DNA of 58,811 nucleotides. It comes from an uncultured Shimia sp. GTDB lineage: Bacteria; Pseudomonadota; Alphaproteobacteria; Rhodobacterales; Rhodobacteraceae. The stretch spans positions 1 to 58,811 of the forward strand of contig CALCOY010000120.1 in the NCBI GenBank assembly GCA_937897325.1. The letters are read 5' to 3'. Made by a program: the position numbers and the translations under genes. This document shows, in pieces, positions 50,043 through 58,549 of the stretch (position 1 is the stretch's first letter; each line of letters opens with the position of its first letter). The notes beneath the pieces were generated by a model. That model was given only the letters and a program-made list of their open reading frames with translations, was not told the origin of the DNA and ran no database searches.

Positions 50043-51011
50043 TTAGCGCCCAACCACCCGGATAGAGAACGATGTCTGGGCGCCCGGCGGCGGTGCGGGA
50101 CATGGACCTGAACGCGCAATGGCCTGGGCGGCTGCGCGGTCAAATGCCGCTGAGCCGGAGCTTCTTACGACTGAGATACTCGATATCCCGCCCCGGCCGG
50201 TCACCCGAAATGCGACCGACGCCTGACCCCGTCCCATACCACGTACATTGCGCGCTCGATTGACGCATCGCGTTATAATACCGGGGTAGTTGGAGACCGC
50301 AGCATTGCCGCCGTCCTGACCCCGCGCGGTCCGCCCTTCGCTCGCGGTGCTTCTCGTACCGGTCTGCGTTCCGGCGGCGATACCCCGTCGGGTTTCTTGC
50401 GTAGCTCCGGTGCCGCGACGCGGAGCTTCTTGAATCCGCCGGGGTTGTTCCGCAGCCTGGCGCTGCTGGACCTTCGGCGCATGCTCTTTTTCGAAGGCAC
50501 GGCTTCGCATGTTCGGACGTGCGGATTGCGTGACCTCGGCATTCTCTGGTGCATCGGATGACAGCGTTTCAGTCGGCGGTTGGACCGATTGAACGGCTTC
50601 TGGCGTGACCTGAGGCAAGACTGCCAAAGTCTGGGATTGGCGCGGTGTTTCGGTAACCTCGACACGCGGCACGACTGCAAGCTCCGGAGGAACCGGTGCA
50701 ACATCAACGGGTTGGATGGAGGTGGTAGCAGTCTCGGGTGCAGGGGCTTGCAAGGTCTCTTGATCCGGTTGCTCAACCTCAGTGCGATCTTCGATCGGGT
50801 CGGGTGGTTCAGTCATTTCTGTCGTCTCGACACCAGACAAAACCCCTTCCGACATATCCGCAAAGGAATTGCCGAGCGCTGCCTCGCTGGCCACTGCATC
50901 ACCTTCAATCAGCACATTTTCATCAAAATCGAACCCCAGCGATCCGCCAAGATGAAGGGCCAGGGCCGTCGCAAATGCGCCGATCGCCACGGCTCTTGAA
51001 GCGGCAATCAT
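50043..51011 (-). CDS. tonB: TonB-family energy transducer
   Basis: 322 residues; the ATG overlaps the second ExbD gene by four bases. An N-terminal membrane anchor (about 3-22) is followed by a long Pro/Glu/Thr-rich periplasmic spacer, then an Arg/Gly/Thr-rich stretch. The C-terminal TonB domain (about 240-322) reads YPGIITRCVNRARNVRG, ASVAFRVTGRGGISSISVVRSSGSAAFDRAAAQAIARSGPCPAPP. It transmits proton-motive energy from ExbB/D to outer-membrane receptors, typically for iron complexes. No receptor gene is present nearby. Confidence 0.92.
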   Translation of the reverse strand: MIAASRAVAIGAFATALALHLGGSLGFDFDENVLIEGDAVASEAALGNSFADMSEGVLSGVETTEMTEPPDPIEDRTEVEQPDQETLQAPAPETATTSIQPVDVAPVPPELAVVPRVEVTETPRQSQTLAVLPQVTPEAVQSVQPPTETLSSDAPENAEVTQSARPNMRSRAFEKEHAPKVQQRQAAEQPRRIQEAPRRGTGATQETRRGIAAGTQTGTRSTASEGRTARGQDGGNAAVSNYPGIITRCVNRARNVRGMGRGQASVAFRVTGRGGISSISVVRSSGSAAFDRAAAQAIARSGPCPAPPPGAQTSFSIRVVGR

Positions 51012-51397
51012 TGCAGCCCCCGTTCGGTCACAACCAAGACCTTGTCGGCCCCAGCAGCGCGCAGATCGCGGCCCAACTTGACCAAAACCATCGCATCGAG
51101 ATCACGATCCGGAACGATACGAACCTGCAGGCGCTCTTCCTCAGTCAGACCGCTGAGATAGCTCATCGCATCTGCTTGGTCCGCGCCTCGGAAGGACAGA
51201 CGGCCATCGGCATGAACCACAAGCGCGTCAGGGGGCGGGCGGCCTTCAAGATCGCTGGTCTCAACCAGACGCAGAGCCGGATCCAGCGATTGCGACAAAG
51301 TTCCTGCCACCATGAAAAAGACCAGCATGAGAAACACGATGTTGATGAGCGCAATCGTCGGTTCCCGCTTCGTCCTGCCCTTCATGACTCGCCGCAT
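51008..51397 (-). CDS. exbD: ExbD-family biopolymer transport protein, second copy
   Basis: 129 residues, start overlapping the first copy's stop in TGATG; an ATG four codons later is possible. A single N-terminal helix PTIALINIVFLMLVFFMVAGTL includes the Asn at the position where ExbD normally carries the proton-binding Asp. The periplasmic domain follows (VHADGRLSFRGADQADAMSYL, RVRIVPDRDLDAMVLVKLGRDLRAAGADKVLVVTE pattern). The Asp-to-Asn difference relative to copy one (LIDVIFLLL) suggests the two ExbDs form a heteromer with one proton-active subunit. Confidence 0.87.
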   Translation of the reverse strand: MRRVMKGRTKREPTIALINIVFLMLVFFMVAGTLSQSLDPALRLVETSDLEGRPPPDALVVHADGRLSFRGADQADAMSYLSGLTEEERLQVRIVPDRDLDAMVLVKLGRDLRAAGADKVLVVTERGLQ

Positions 51398-51801
51398 CAG
51401 CTTGTTCCTAACACGGTGACCGAGACGTTCGGCGCGCGCCGCAAGACCACCAAAAGGTCTGTCAGGCGCTGTGCTGTAACCTGTCCCCGCAAGCTTACCA
51501 GAACGGACCGTGATGTAACCTCCTCTGGTTCATCAGCCTGAACAAGCGCCGAAAGCCCCTCGGCAAGCTTTTCAAGAGAGACAGCGTTGCCGTTTAGCAC
51601 GACGTTTTCCACGCTCAACTGCACGAAAACCGGCGGATGTGCGGGCGTGGTCACGTTAGCCCCGCTCCCACCAGCGGTCAGTTCTACTTCGGAAAACTTT
51701 GAAAAGGTCGAGGTAAGCATAAAAAAGAGCAGAAGAAGAAATATGACATCGATCAGAGATGTCATTGAGAGCCGGCGACGTGCTTTTCTGGCCCTAGCCA
51801 T
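51397..51801 (-). CDS. exbD: ExbD-family biopolymer transport protein, first copy
   Basis: 134 residues, overlapping the ExbB end by eight bases. The N-terminus RRRLSMTSLIDVIFLLLLFFMLTSTF carries the conserved membrane Asp used for proton passage. The periplasmic part contains PVFVQLSVENVVLNGNAV and the C-terminal RVRRAP-like VVLRRAPNVSVTVLG segment. Part of the proton-driven motor that energises TonB. Confidence 0.9.
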   Translation of the reverse strand: MARARKARRRLSMTSLIDVIFLLLLFFMLTSTFSKFSEVELTAGGSGANVTTPAHPPVFVQLSVENVVLNGNAVSLEKLAEGLSALVQADEPEEVTSRSVLVSLRGQVTAQRLTDLLVVLRRAPNVSVTVLGTS

Positions 51802-52459
51802 GAACGGGTATCATCGCTTCGTCCGTGGTATCTTTCTTCTGGCCATCACCCGGTTCAAGAACAGTGAGCAGAAGACGATCCGCCGTCACTCGTTCGCCTT
51901 CCATGCGGCCCTCAAGCCACGCCAGAGCCATGGCCGTTGGCATAGCGACGACTAGGCCAACCGCAGTCGTCAGAAGCGCAACCCAGATCCCGCCGGCAAG
52001 GATCGACGGATCGACTTGCGCGCCCGCGTCCTGTAAGGCTTGGAAAGCTTCGATCATTCCAAGAACCGTACCAAAGAGCCCCAGAAGCGGCGAAAGCTGC
52101 GCAACGGAATCGAGAAACCTGAAGCCGCGTTCCAGCTTGGCGAAACGAGCCTCGGCCTCAGCCTGCAGCCGGCTCTTTGCAGCGTGGGACATGCTGAATG
52201 CCGATCCGACCAGAGGCGCTAAGTAGCTTGTTGACCGCTCAAGCGTCTGCCGGGCGGCTGACCGGTCACCCTGGTCCCAAGCCTCAACGGCTTCGCTTAA
52301 CGCCCGATGGCGTCCGACCCCAGCAACAGAGAATTGCCAGACTTTATATAGAATTACGGTCAAGGTCAGCACTGAAACCGCAATCAGGATCATGACAACA
52401 GGGCCGCCCAATTCAAAGATCGCCAGGAGTTGGTTCCAGATCGAGTTAAAAATATCCAT
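51794..52459 (-). CDS. exbB: ExbB/TolQ/MotA-family proton channel protein
   Basis: 221 residues, three predicted helices. The family core is SVAQLSPLLGLFGTVLGMIEAFQAL, followed by ILAGGIWVALLTTAVGLVVAMPTAMALAWLEG. These helices line the proton pore around the ExbD helix. The ATG overlaps the stop of the upstream secreted protein by one base. With two ExbDs and TonB it makes a complete energy-transducing unit. Confidence 0.93.
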   Translation of the reverse strand: MDIFNSIWNQLLAIFELGGPVVMILIAVSVLTLTVILYKVWQFSVAGVGRHRALSEAVEAWDQGDRSAARQTLERSTSYLAPLVGSAFSMSHAAKSRLQAEAEARFAKLERGFRFLDSVAQLSPLLGLFGTVLGMIEAFQALQDAGAQVDPSILAGGIWVALLTTAVGLVVAMPTAMALAWLEGRMEGERVTADRLLLTVLEPGDGQKKDTTDEAMIPVHG

Positions 52460-52893
52460 CAGCCCAACACCTCGATCGCGGTGCGTGATGATGGGACGAG
52501 GCCATTCGCACAGGTTGACTGATCTAGTCCTTCGGCCGTGCAGGTGTGCAGCCCGTTGAAGAGCACTCGACCAAGCTTGTCGCAGGCCGTGTCGGGCACT
52601 GCGAACTGTCGGACACGCGGGCGCGCAACCGGCAAAGCACCGAAATCAAAGAGCGTAAGTCGGTCGACCTGTCCCTGATCATCAAACAGCACCGTTTCGA
52701 AAACCAGTTGATCAATCGCGACGGAATGGCCGTTGGTTATCATGAAAGTTAGCGTGCATGCCGCCTCGCCCGTCTCAATGGCGTTCAGCTCAATCGCTAT
52801 CTTGTCTGATAAGTCCGTTTCCTGCGCTGATGCTGAAACCGTCAGCATCCAAATCGAAACCAGCGTGACCGGCGCACTAGCCCACCCCATCAT
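52459..52893 (-). CDS. Secreted protein at the head of the TonB operon, unknown function
   Basis: 144 residues from the ATG at 52893 (or the adjacent ATG at 52890). A signal peptide ends near SASAQE (about residue 24). The mature part is a beta-rich domain with IELNAIETGEAACTLTFMITNGHSVAIDQLVFETVLFD and four cysteines (EAACTL, DTACDK, HTCTAEG and STCANG) that could form disulfides in the periplasm. Its coupling to exbB suggests an accessory of the TonB motor. No named family recognised. Confidence 0.8.
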   Translation of the reverse strand: MMGWASAPVTLVSIWMLTVSASAQETDLSDKIAIELNAIETGEAACTLTFMITNGHSVAIDQLVFETVLFDDQGQVDRLTLFDFGALPVARPRVRQFAVPDTACDKLGRVLFNGLHTCTAEGLDQSTCANGLVPSSRTAIEVLG

Positions 52894-53091
52894 CCACTCC
52901 TACCTTCCGGTGATCAAAGAACAAACCTTGCAATTGGGCTGGGCTTTCTCGGGTCAAAACACATCATGTTTGAACGTGAACTGCAATACCTGATCAAATT
53001 ACCAAGGCTTAAGCCGGGCGTCGGCTTCCCCAAAAGCGATACATTGCGAACGACTTGCACACCTGCCCGGCAAGGCTTAGCATCTTTCGTC

Positions 53092-53426
53092 TTATGATCC
53101 TGTATTTCGGCTCAAAACTCTCAGAAGGCGCATCCGGAACACGCGCGTTTTCCGAACGCTCAAGTCTCGCCATTGGCGGTAGGTCGCCAGGGCCACTGCC
53201 ACGGCCGCGCAGCCGAATGCGTAAAGACCAGCCAACCACATTACAAACCCGGCACCTTGACCGGCGAGCACCAAGCCAAACCCGGATAGAAGGCAGATGG
53301 CCCGACCACCCGCAGTGGAAAGACCCGAGCGACGAGAGGCGATCCGAAAGCAAGGCGCCGCTTGGGATCGTGCAACGCCAACCATATGGTCGCGCAAACG
53401 CTGATCAGCAACGCGGCAAGAATCAT
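53092..53426 (-). pseudogene. DUF3325-like membrane protein, frameshifted
   Basis: The N-terminal helix and loop (MILAALLISVCATIWLALHDPKRRLAFGSPLVARVFPLRVVG) are in one minus-strand frame from 53426. The rest (RAICLLSGFGLVLAGQGAGFVMWLAGLYAFGCAAVAVALATYRQW) is in another from about 53304. Together they give the three-helix layout of DUF3325, a family found with TonB-dependent iron-uptake genes. An indel near 53300-53340 splits it. Its location before the TonB operon fits a lost iron-uptake cluster. Confidence 0.6.
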
Positions 53427-53575
53427 CAAGGCTATTAAAAAACATTTGCACGTAGGAACTATCGCGCGTGGCCCACCGACCCGCCGCGATGCTGCATCTG
53501 CGCTCAAAAATCGGCTGGTGGCGTCTTCCTCCTACAAGAGATTGCAGGCAGATAAACCCAGCAGCCAATCATCCC

Positions 53576-54075
53576 CTTCATAGATCAACTGCGCATTGAC
53601 CAACGAGCAGTCGCTGCTGCGTTGAGCGGACGTGTTTTTTACGTCGAGGAAGCTACAATCGGATCAGGACACATCAAAACCCGGTGCGAGCCCGCTATCC
53701 AAACATGTCGCCAGCCAAAGCCTCGACCAAACGCAGTTTGTTTTTAGGACTGGTCCGAGCAGAAACATCAACTTTAAGCGCGCGCAGCTGTAGCGTCTTC
53801 GCATCGAATTGTTAGATCTCCTTGCCGGTCATCACTTCGGCACCGTTTTTTGGCCAAGTTGACTGGCGATAGCTAGCACCGTGCCCGCATGATCATCTCC
53901 ACCCGGACACCAACGCCATCAGTGCTGCAGCTGTCATGAACGACCGGTTTCGCCGCCGCGCAGCAGCGGTTGCAACAGAGCGCTTGCAGCGATTTTCTTA
54001 CTTCGTGCGCGCGCAGCGGTGTAAATGCCGAGATATTCGCTATATCTTACTGCCAGGCGGCGTTGACTGCTGCCG
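53576..54075. other. Intergenic region without a recognisable gene
   Basis: No frame with ribosome site or family resemblance on either strand. The right end leads into a diverged repeat copy (54076-54154). Confidence 0.4.
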
Positions 54076-54154
54076 TTCGTGCCCGGCGCAGCGAGGATCG
54101 GGTGGGCAATTTACAGGTCGCGGACACAAAGCGCCATTTCGCTGCGGCTGCACC
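54076..54154 (+). repeat. Diverged intergenic repeat, copy 1
   Basis: It contains TTCGTGCCCGGCGCAGC and, 41 bp later, CCATTTCGCTGCGGCTGCACC. Both blocks recur at 55526-55667 with small changes, and the second recurs near the right end of the window (58787-58804). It lies just downstream of the VOC gene. Confidence 0.5.
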
Positions 54155-54187
54155 AATGACTGCTATCGCAATCTGGGTCAGACAGAG

Positions 54188-54628
54188 CTATCCTGCAAAA
54201 CGGGCTTGAATTTGCTCGTCCGTGAGACTTTCAATTGTCTTACTCAATATCCATGCATGTCCGAATGGGTCGCGAACGCGACCCTCTCGCCTTCCATAAG
54301 GTCGATCATCGATCTCGATGACGACTTCTCCACCAAGCTTGACCATCGCCTGTGCCGTTTCATCTGGGTTTGAAACTGTAAGGTGTAGCAGAACTGAAGC
54401 GCCCATATCTTTGACCGGCGAGGTAAGTCCCCAGTCAGCAACCGCTTGAGCCATTGTAAAGACGGACTCTCCAATTTGCATTGCAGCGTGCACAACACGG
54501 CCGTTTTGGTCCATAAACCGCTGTAATCGGTTGGCACCAATTGTAACCGAATAGAAGTCAAGTGCTGCATCAACGTCTTCGATGATCAGGCGCGGCTCCA
54601 AGGAAATATTTACATTTGAATCAGTCAT
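54188..54628 (-). CDS. VOC-family (PhnB-like) protein
   Basis: 146 residues. LIIEDVDAALDFYSVTIGA, VVHAAMQIGESVFTMAQ and the C-terminal GRREGRVRDPFGHAWILSKTIESLTDEQI are typical of PhnB/YdcN-like VOC proteins of about 140 residues. The DPFGH motif is strongly conserved in this subgroup. Substrate unknown. It follows an AraC regulator on the same strand by 44 bp, and the pair is probably one unit. Confidence 0.88.
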   Translation of the reverse strand: MTDSNVNISLEPRLIIEDVDAALDFYSVTIGANRLQRFMDQNGRVVHAAMQIGESVFTMAQAVADWGLTSPVKDMGASVLLHLTVSNPDETAQAMVKLGGEVVIEIDDRPYGRREGRVRDPFGHAWILSKTIESLTDEQIQARFAG

Positions 54629-54672
54629 GAGCCAATTTTAGATGATCGCGGTTTCGCCGTATTGAAGAAAAT

Positions 54673-55473
54673 TCAAGTTCTCATCGCGACGTGATTGCGA
54701 TGCTGTTTGCAATTGAGCGCGTATTGGGTCGGCGACAAGCCGGAGAAGTGCCGGAACTCCCGAACCATATGGGATTGGTCAGCGTAACCAGCGTTCAGTG
54801 CTGCCTCGGACCAACAAGTGCCGGAGCCCTGGCTCTGAAGCAGAAGTTGAAACCGCTCAATCCTTGAGAAGGTCTTGGGTGTCAGGCCCGTGCGTTCACA
54901 AAACCGAGCAATGAGAGTTTGTTGCGAAACATCCAAGTGCTTTGCCACGGTACGAACACGAGCTCCGTTTCGGAGAAGCGTACTTGCCTGATGCACAATG
55001 TTGTCCCATCCACTCAGCATTGGTGCTTGAGCCAGCAGCGCCAATTCCAGCAGGTCTAGACGGGATACAGGATCGCCTGCTGTTAGCAACTTCTCATACA
55101 AACATAGGTGATCAGCCCATTTGAGGGCGCTCAGGTCAACGAGTTCTGAACCGATTTCCGAGATGGCGCCGCCAAAAAATGCGAAAGCCCCGCCGGACGA
55201 GAACGATACGCCGCAAAGCGTGCGCTGTTCCGCCCGATCTATCACGACTGGAGAATCCGATGGCTTCTGAACCGCCATTCCTGACGCGCGTTGACGTAAG
55301 CATCCAGTAGGATGAAAGTTGTGAAGCGCATCTTTGTGCAGATTAATAAGCAACTGCGCACGCCCACTTGGCAAGACACGTTCAAGGCCAGTGCCGTTGC
55401 TGACTTCGCAAGTCCAGAGAATGTCAACAAACGGCGCGAGGCGCCCGTCTTTTGGCGGTCGAGAGGTTATCAA
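54673..55473 (-). CDS. AraC-family transcriptional regulator
   Basis: 266 residues from a TTG at 55473 preceded by GGAAAAG; no ATG fits the family start (RPPKDGRLAPFVDILW). The N-terminal cupin-like sensor contains the RVLPSGRAQLLINL strand. The C-terminal double HTH is complete: RVRTVAKHLDVSQQTLIARFCERTGLTPKTFSRIERFQLLL, then WSEAALNAGYADQSHMVREFRHFSGLSPTQY. It probably controls itself and the downstream VOC gene. Confidence 0.9.
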   Translation of the reverse strand: MITSRPPKDGRLAPFVDILWTCEVSNGTGLERVLPSGRAQLLINLHKDALHNFHPTGCLRQRASGMAVQKPSDSPVVIDRAEQRTLCGVSFSSGGAFAFFGGAISEIGSELVDLSALKWADHLCLYEKLLTAGDPVSRLDLLELALLAQAPMLSGWDNIVHQASTLLRNGARVRTVAKHLDVSQQTLIARFCERTGLTPKTFSRIERFQLLLQSQGSGTCWSEAALNAGYADQSHMVREFRHFSGLSPTQYALNCKQHRNHVAMRT

Positions 55474-55525
55474 AGCACTTTTCCAAACACGGTATCAACC
55501 TGACCTACTTACTCCAGAGCGGTCG

Positions 55526-55667
55526 TTCGTGCACGGCGCAGCATCAAGTACTTGGGGCTCGTTGCATACACTCGCGGGTTTGGCATCTTGTTGCACAAAC
55601 CAGCGGTTTCGCGAGTTGGTCCTATGTCGGCTACGCGGACGAAATACCATTTCGCTGCATCGGCACC
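55526..55667 (+). repeat. Diverged intergenic repeat, copy 2
   Basis: TTCGTGCACGGCGCAGC at 55526-55542 and CCATTTCGCTGCATCGGCACC at 55647-55667 match the blocks of the copy at 54076-54154 in the same order and orientation, with a longer gap between them. The two copies flank the AraC-VOC pair. Confidence 0.5.
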
Positions 55668-55737
55668 AAGGTCTGCTTCGGAGAAACTGCTGTTTAATTT
55701 TAGGGCGCAAAAAGTGAACTGCAGGGTACTTCATCGC

Positions 55738-55763
55738 AAAAAAAGGCAGGCCTGCGGCCTGCC
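55738..55763 (-). terminator. Rho-independent terminator of the SRPBCC gene
   Basis: On the minus strand, GGCAGGCC, the loop GCA and GGCCTGCC form a perfect 8-bp stem followed by seven T residues, 23 bases beyond the stop codon. Confidence 0.92.
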
Positions 55764-55786
55764 CGTCCGTCTGCATTTGAAAGCGC

Positions 55787-56287
55787 TCAGGCGAGCGCTT
55801 TGATGTTTTTGAGGCCAAGCTCGTAGGTCTTGCCAAGCATGCGATCCATGAAGAGACCGAAGATGCGGAAGACCGGATTGAAGCCCATGTCTGAGGTGAC
55901 AGTCCAAGTTACGCGGGTGCCACCCGCATAAGGTTTGGCCTCGATGGTCTGAACCGGCTTGCCCATGGCGCCAAGGTCAATCAGATGCGTAACGCTTGAT
56001 GGCGTGACATCAGTGACGGTCTGCGTGCCTTTGCCTTCCTTACCTTCAAAGCGGAAGCCGGAACCAACACCTTCGGATGGGCCAAAGGGCGTGATCTTCA
56101 GCTCGGGGTCAGTTGTGCAGTATGGATTGAAGGTTTGGAAGCCCTCGGTTGAGGCAACACGCGCAATAACATGCTCAGGTGAGAGATCCACATCTGCGTT
56201 GCGGGTGACAACAACGGTGCGTGGCAAAAGAAGAGCGATCAGGGCAATTGCGGCGATGACGGCGAGAATTGTGTAAACGATAGTCAT
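55787..56287 (-). CDS. SRPBCC-family membrane-anchored protein (polyketide cyclase-like), copy 1
   Basis: 166 residues. One N-terminal helix (MTIVYTILAVIAAIALIALLLP) anchors a START/Bet v 1-like domain beginning ADVDLSPEHVIARVASTEGFQTFNPY, with GVGSGFRFEG, and ending in TWTVTSDMGFNPVFRIFGLFMDRMLGKTYELGLKNI. It is closely related to the gene at 57983-58495. It has its own ECF-type promoter just after the sigma gene's end and its own terminator, so it forms a separate single-gene unit of the same regulon. The ligand is unknown, probably hydrophobic. Confidence 0.88.
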   Translation of the reverse strand: MTIVYTILAVIAAIALIALLLPRTVVVTRNADVDLSPEHVIARVASTEGFQTFNPYCTTDPELKITPFGPSEGVGSGFRFEGKEGKGTQTVTDVTPSSVTHLIDLGAMGKPVQTIEAKPYAGGTRVTWTVTSDMGFNPVFRIFGLFMDRMLGKTYELGLKNIKALA

Positions 56288-56343
56288 GGATCTGGTCCTT
56301 TCTGGTTGCTGGCTACAAGGGAATTTCTGTCCCTTCTGCCCAC

Positions 56344-56372
56344 ACGACGAACGACCGAGGCCCCAATCGACA
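56344..56372 (-). promoter_or_regulatory. ECF42-type promoter of SRPBCC copy 1
   Basis: On the minus strand TGTCGA (56372-56367), a 17-bp spacer and CGTCGT (56349-56344). The TTGGGGC after the -35 and the GTGGG after the -10 are shared with the promoter at 58550-58578. It starts three bases beyond the sigma gene's stop codon. Confidence 0.8.
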
Positions 56373-56374
56373 GG

Positions 56375-57592
56375 TCAGGACATTTTTTTTCGCAAATCCG
56401 CGGTTTTTTTCTCAAGCCACCTTTGGGAGGGCTCATCTGTGCACAACATGAGAGCTGTATTGTAGGCTTCTGCGGCCTCTGCCACCCGACCGAGTTCTGA
56501 TAGACAATGGGCGCGCACTGCATGGAACGGCTGATAGCTGTCCAAGCCATCGAAGGCGATCAGGTCCAGCATCTTCAGCCCCTCAGCCGGACCTGCATCC
56601 TCGCTGACGACAGCGGCGCGGCTGACCGCGCCACCAATTGATGGGTGGGCTTGCATGAGACCATGGTAGAGTTGCGACAGCGCGCGCCAATCGGTCTTGC
56701 CGGTCACTGATCGGGCAGCATGCACCGACTGGATGGCCGCCTCTAACTGAAACCGCCCTGGTCGCCCTTTCAAAGAAGCTTGTGTCAGGATGCTGGCGGA
56801 TCTGTCGATCAGGGGTCTGTCCCAGAGGTCCACATCCTGCTCGGGAACCGGCACCAAAACGCCATTGTGGATGCGTGCATCGCGGCGCGATTCAATGAGA
56901 CCAATCAATGCCGTGAGACCTAGAGCTTCGGGGTTTTCTGGATCCAGTTCAGCAAGAATGTTCGATAAGAAGAAGGCCTCATGGCTGAGGTCGCCATCCC
57001 CTTCGAGCCAATCGACAGCGTAAGCACCGTACACAGCCTCTAAAACCGCGCTCATCCTTTCAGGATAGGCCTCGGGTTCTGGCACGACGAAGGGAATGCC
57101 TGCGGATTTGATTTTCTTCTTTGCCCGGACCAAACGCTGCGCCATTGTCGCTGGTTTGATCAGAAACGCTTTGGCGATCTGCTCAGCCTCCAACCCCAAC
57201 ACGGTTTGCAGCATCAAAGGTGTACGGATCGTTTCATCAATTGCTGGGTGGGCGCAGACGAACATGAGCTTCAGTCGCTCATCCAATTGCGCCTCTTCTG
57301 GTTCTATCGCTTGTGTATCAGCCATGTCATTTGCCTCATCTGTGATGACCAGACGGGCATCCTTGCGCGCCTGATCGGTGCGTCTGTTCTTAGCGACCGT
57401 CAGGAGCCAAGCTTCAGGTTTATCCGGAATGCCACGCTCGGGCCACGTCTTGAGTGCAGCCACAAAAGAATCGGCAAGGGCGTCTTCCGCCGCGATGATG
57501 TCGCCAGACCGGCTAGCAAGCATCGCAATCAATTTACCGTAAGCGGCGCGGGCAACATCCTCTGCCCGCGCCTGTGCGTCAGTCCTGCTCAC
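56375..57592 (-). CDS. ECF42-type RNA polymerase sigma factor with C-terminal extension
   Basis: 405 residues from the GTG at 57592, which overlaps the YCII stop (GTGA); an upstream in-frame frame to 57661 lies inside the YCII gene. Sigma region 2 is seen in AYGKLIAMLASRSGDIIAAEDALADSFVAALKTWPERGIPDKPEAWLLTVAKNRRTD, and region 4 in LMLQTVLGLEAEQIAKAFLIKPATMAQRLVRAKKKI. A long C-terminal DUF6596/TPR-like domain follows. This layout and the YCII partner define the ECF42 group, which is thought to lack an anti-sigma factor and to be controlled through the C-terminal extension. It probably transcribes its own operon and the adjacent SRPBCC gene. Confidence 0.93.
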   Translation of the reverse strand: MSRTDAQARAEDVARAAYGKLIAMLASRSGDIIAAEDALADSFVAALKTWPERGIPDKPEAWLLTVAKNRRTDQARKDARLVITDEANDMADTQAIEPEEAQLDERLKLMFVCAHPAIDETIRTPLMLQTVLGLEAEQIAKAFLIKPATMAQRLVRAKKKIKSAGIPFVVPEPEAYPERMSAVLEAVYGAYAVDWLEGDGDLSHEAFFLSNILAELDPENPEALGLTALIGLIESRRDARIHNGVLVPVPEQDVDLWDRPLIDRSASILTQASLKGRPGRFQLEAAIQSVHAARSVTGKTDWRALSQLYHGLMQAHPSIGGAVSRAAVVSEDAGPAEGLKMLDLIAFDGLDSYQPFHAVRAHCLSELGRVAEAAEAYNTALMLCTDEPSQRWLEKKTADLRKKMS

Positions 57593-57942
57593 ACGCTGCC
57601 CATTGCGGATGCGCGGATTTCGAGCTTGCCGTAGTGGACATGCGGGCATTTCTCGGCCCATTTCAGTGCTTCATCTAGGTTTTCGACATCAATGGCGAAG
57701 AAGCCACCCAAGGTTTCCTTGGTTTCTGCGAAGGGGCCATCCTGAACCTGTTTTTCGCCACCGGCGAGCGTGATGGTCGTTGCCGTATCGGCAGGGTGCA
57801 GCCAGTCAGTGTCGACGAAGACCCCAGCCTCTTGCAGAGCGCCAATATACTGGCCGTAGATTTCCTTGGATTTGGCCCAATCCTCTTCGGTCATGTTGGC
57901 AGCCATTGCAGGGTCAGAATAAAGAAGAAATGTGTAACGCAT
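57589..57942 (-). CDS. YCII-related (DGPF) protein
   Basis: 117 residues from the ATG at 57942 with CAAGGAAAC upstream. MRYTFLLYSDPAMAANMTEEDW, then QVQDGPFAETKETLGGFFAIDVENLDEALKWAEKCP carries the DGPF motif. YCII proteins have a ferredoxin-like fold; related ones cleave or dehalogenate small molecules. In ECF42 operons this family is the constant partner. It is translationally coupled to the sigma gene and 40 bp from the upstream SRPBCC gene. Possible activity on an oxidised or toxic metabolite is inference. Confidence 0.93.
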   Translation of the reverse strand: MRYTFLLYSDPAMAANMTEEDWAKSKEIYGQYIGALQEAGVFVDTDWLHPADTATTITLAGGEKQVQDGPFAETKETLGGFFAIDVENLDEALKWAEKCPHVHYGKLEIRASAMGSV

Positions 57943-57982
57943 TGTTTTGTTTCCTTGTTGGTAGAATGTGTTGTTGATGGGA

Positions 57983-58495
57983 TTAAGCGGCCACGTCGGC
58001 AATATTGGCAAGGCCAAGCTCGAAGTTCGGGCCGATCATGCCGTCCATGAAGAGCCCCATGACACGGAAGACCGGGTTCATTCCGAGGTCCATGTCCATG
58101 CTCCAGGTGACTTCAGTCGCCCCTTCTACAGCAACGGCAGAGATGGCCTGAGTAGGTTGACCCAGTGGCCCAAGATCGAGGTCAAAGACAACCTGATCGG
58201 CGGTGACGGATGCAACGGTCTGCTGGCCTATGCCGTCTTTGCTTTCAAACGAGAAGCCAGAGCCAACGCCTGAAGCCGGGCCAAACATCTCAACTTGCAA
58301 GTTTGGGTCGAGATCTTTGTAGGGATTGAAAGCTTGGTAGCCCGTGTTGGAGGCGGCCAGTTCAATCACGGCCTCGGGCGCTGCGTCGATCAAAGCGGAG
58401 CGTTCAATGCTCACGTGCCGTGGCAACGCCAATGCGGCAACTGCCAGCACAGCGACACCGCATGCTGTACATGAAGCAATCTTCTTGAAGTTCAT
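57983..58495 (-). CDS. SRPBCC-family membrane-anchored protein, copy 2
   Basis: 170 residues from the ATG at 58495, preceded by GAGGAC; frames extending further upstream are not supported. An N-terminal helix (about 4-25) ends at LALPRHVSIERSA. The SRPBCC domain repeats copy 1 closely: SNTGYQAFNPY, GVGSGFSFESKDG, VTWSMDMDLGMNPVFRVMGLFMDGMIGPNFELGLANI. It is the first gene of the YCII-sigma operon, directly under a predicted ECF42 promoter. Two paralogues under one sigma suggest a shared membrane-surface task, such as binding hydrophobic damage products. Confidence 0.88.
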   Translation of the reverse strand: MNFKKIASCTACGVAVLAVAALALPRHVSIERSALIDAAPEAVIELAASNTGYQAFNPYKDLDPNLQVEMFGPASGVGSGFSFESKDGIGQQTVASVTADQVVFDLDLGPLGQPTQAISAVAVEGATEVTWSMDMDLGMNPVFRVMGLFMDGMIGPNFELGLANIADVAA

Positions 58496-58549
58496 AGGTC
58501 TGTCCTCTCGTGTCTGATGTGAGAAGGGCTTTTTTGCCTCTTCACCCAC

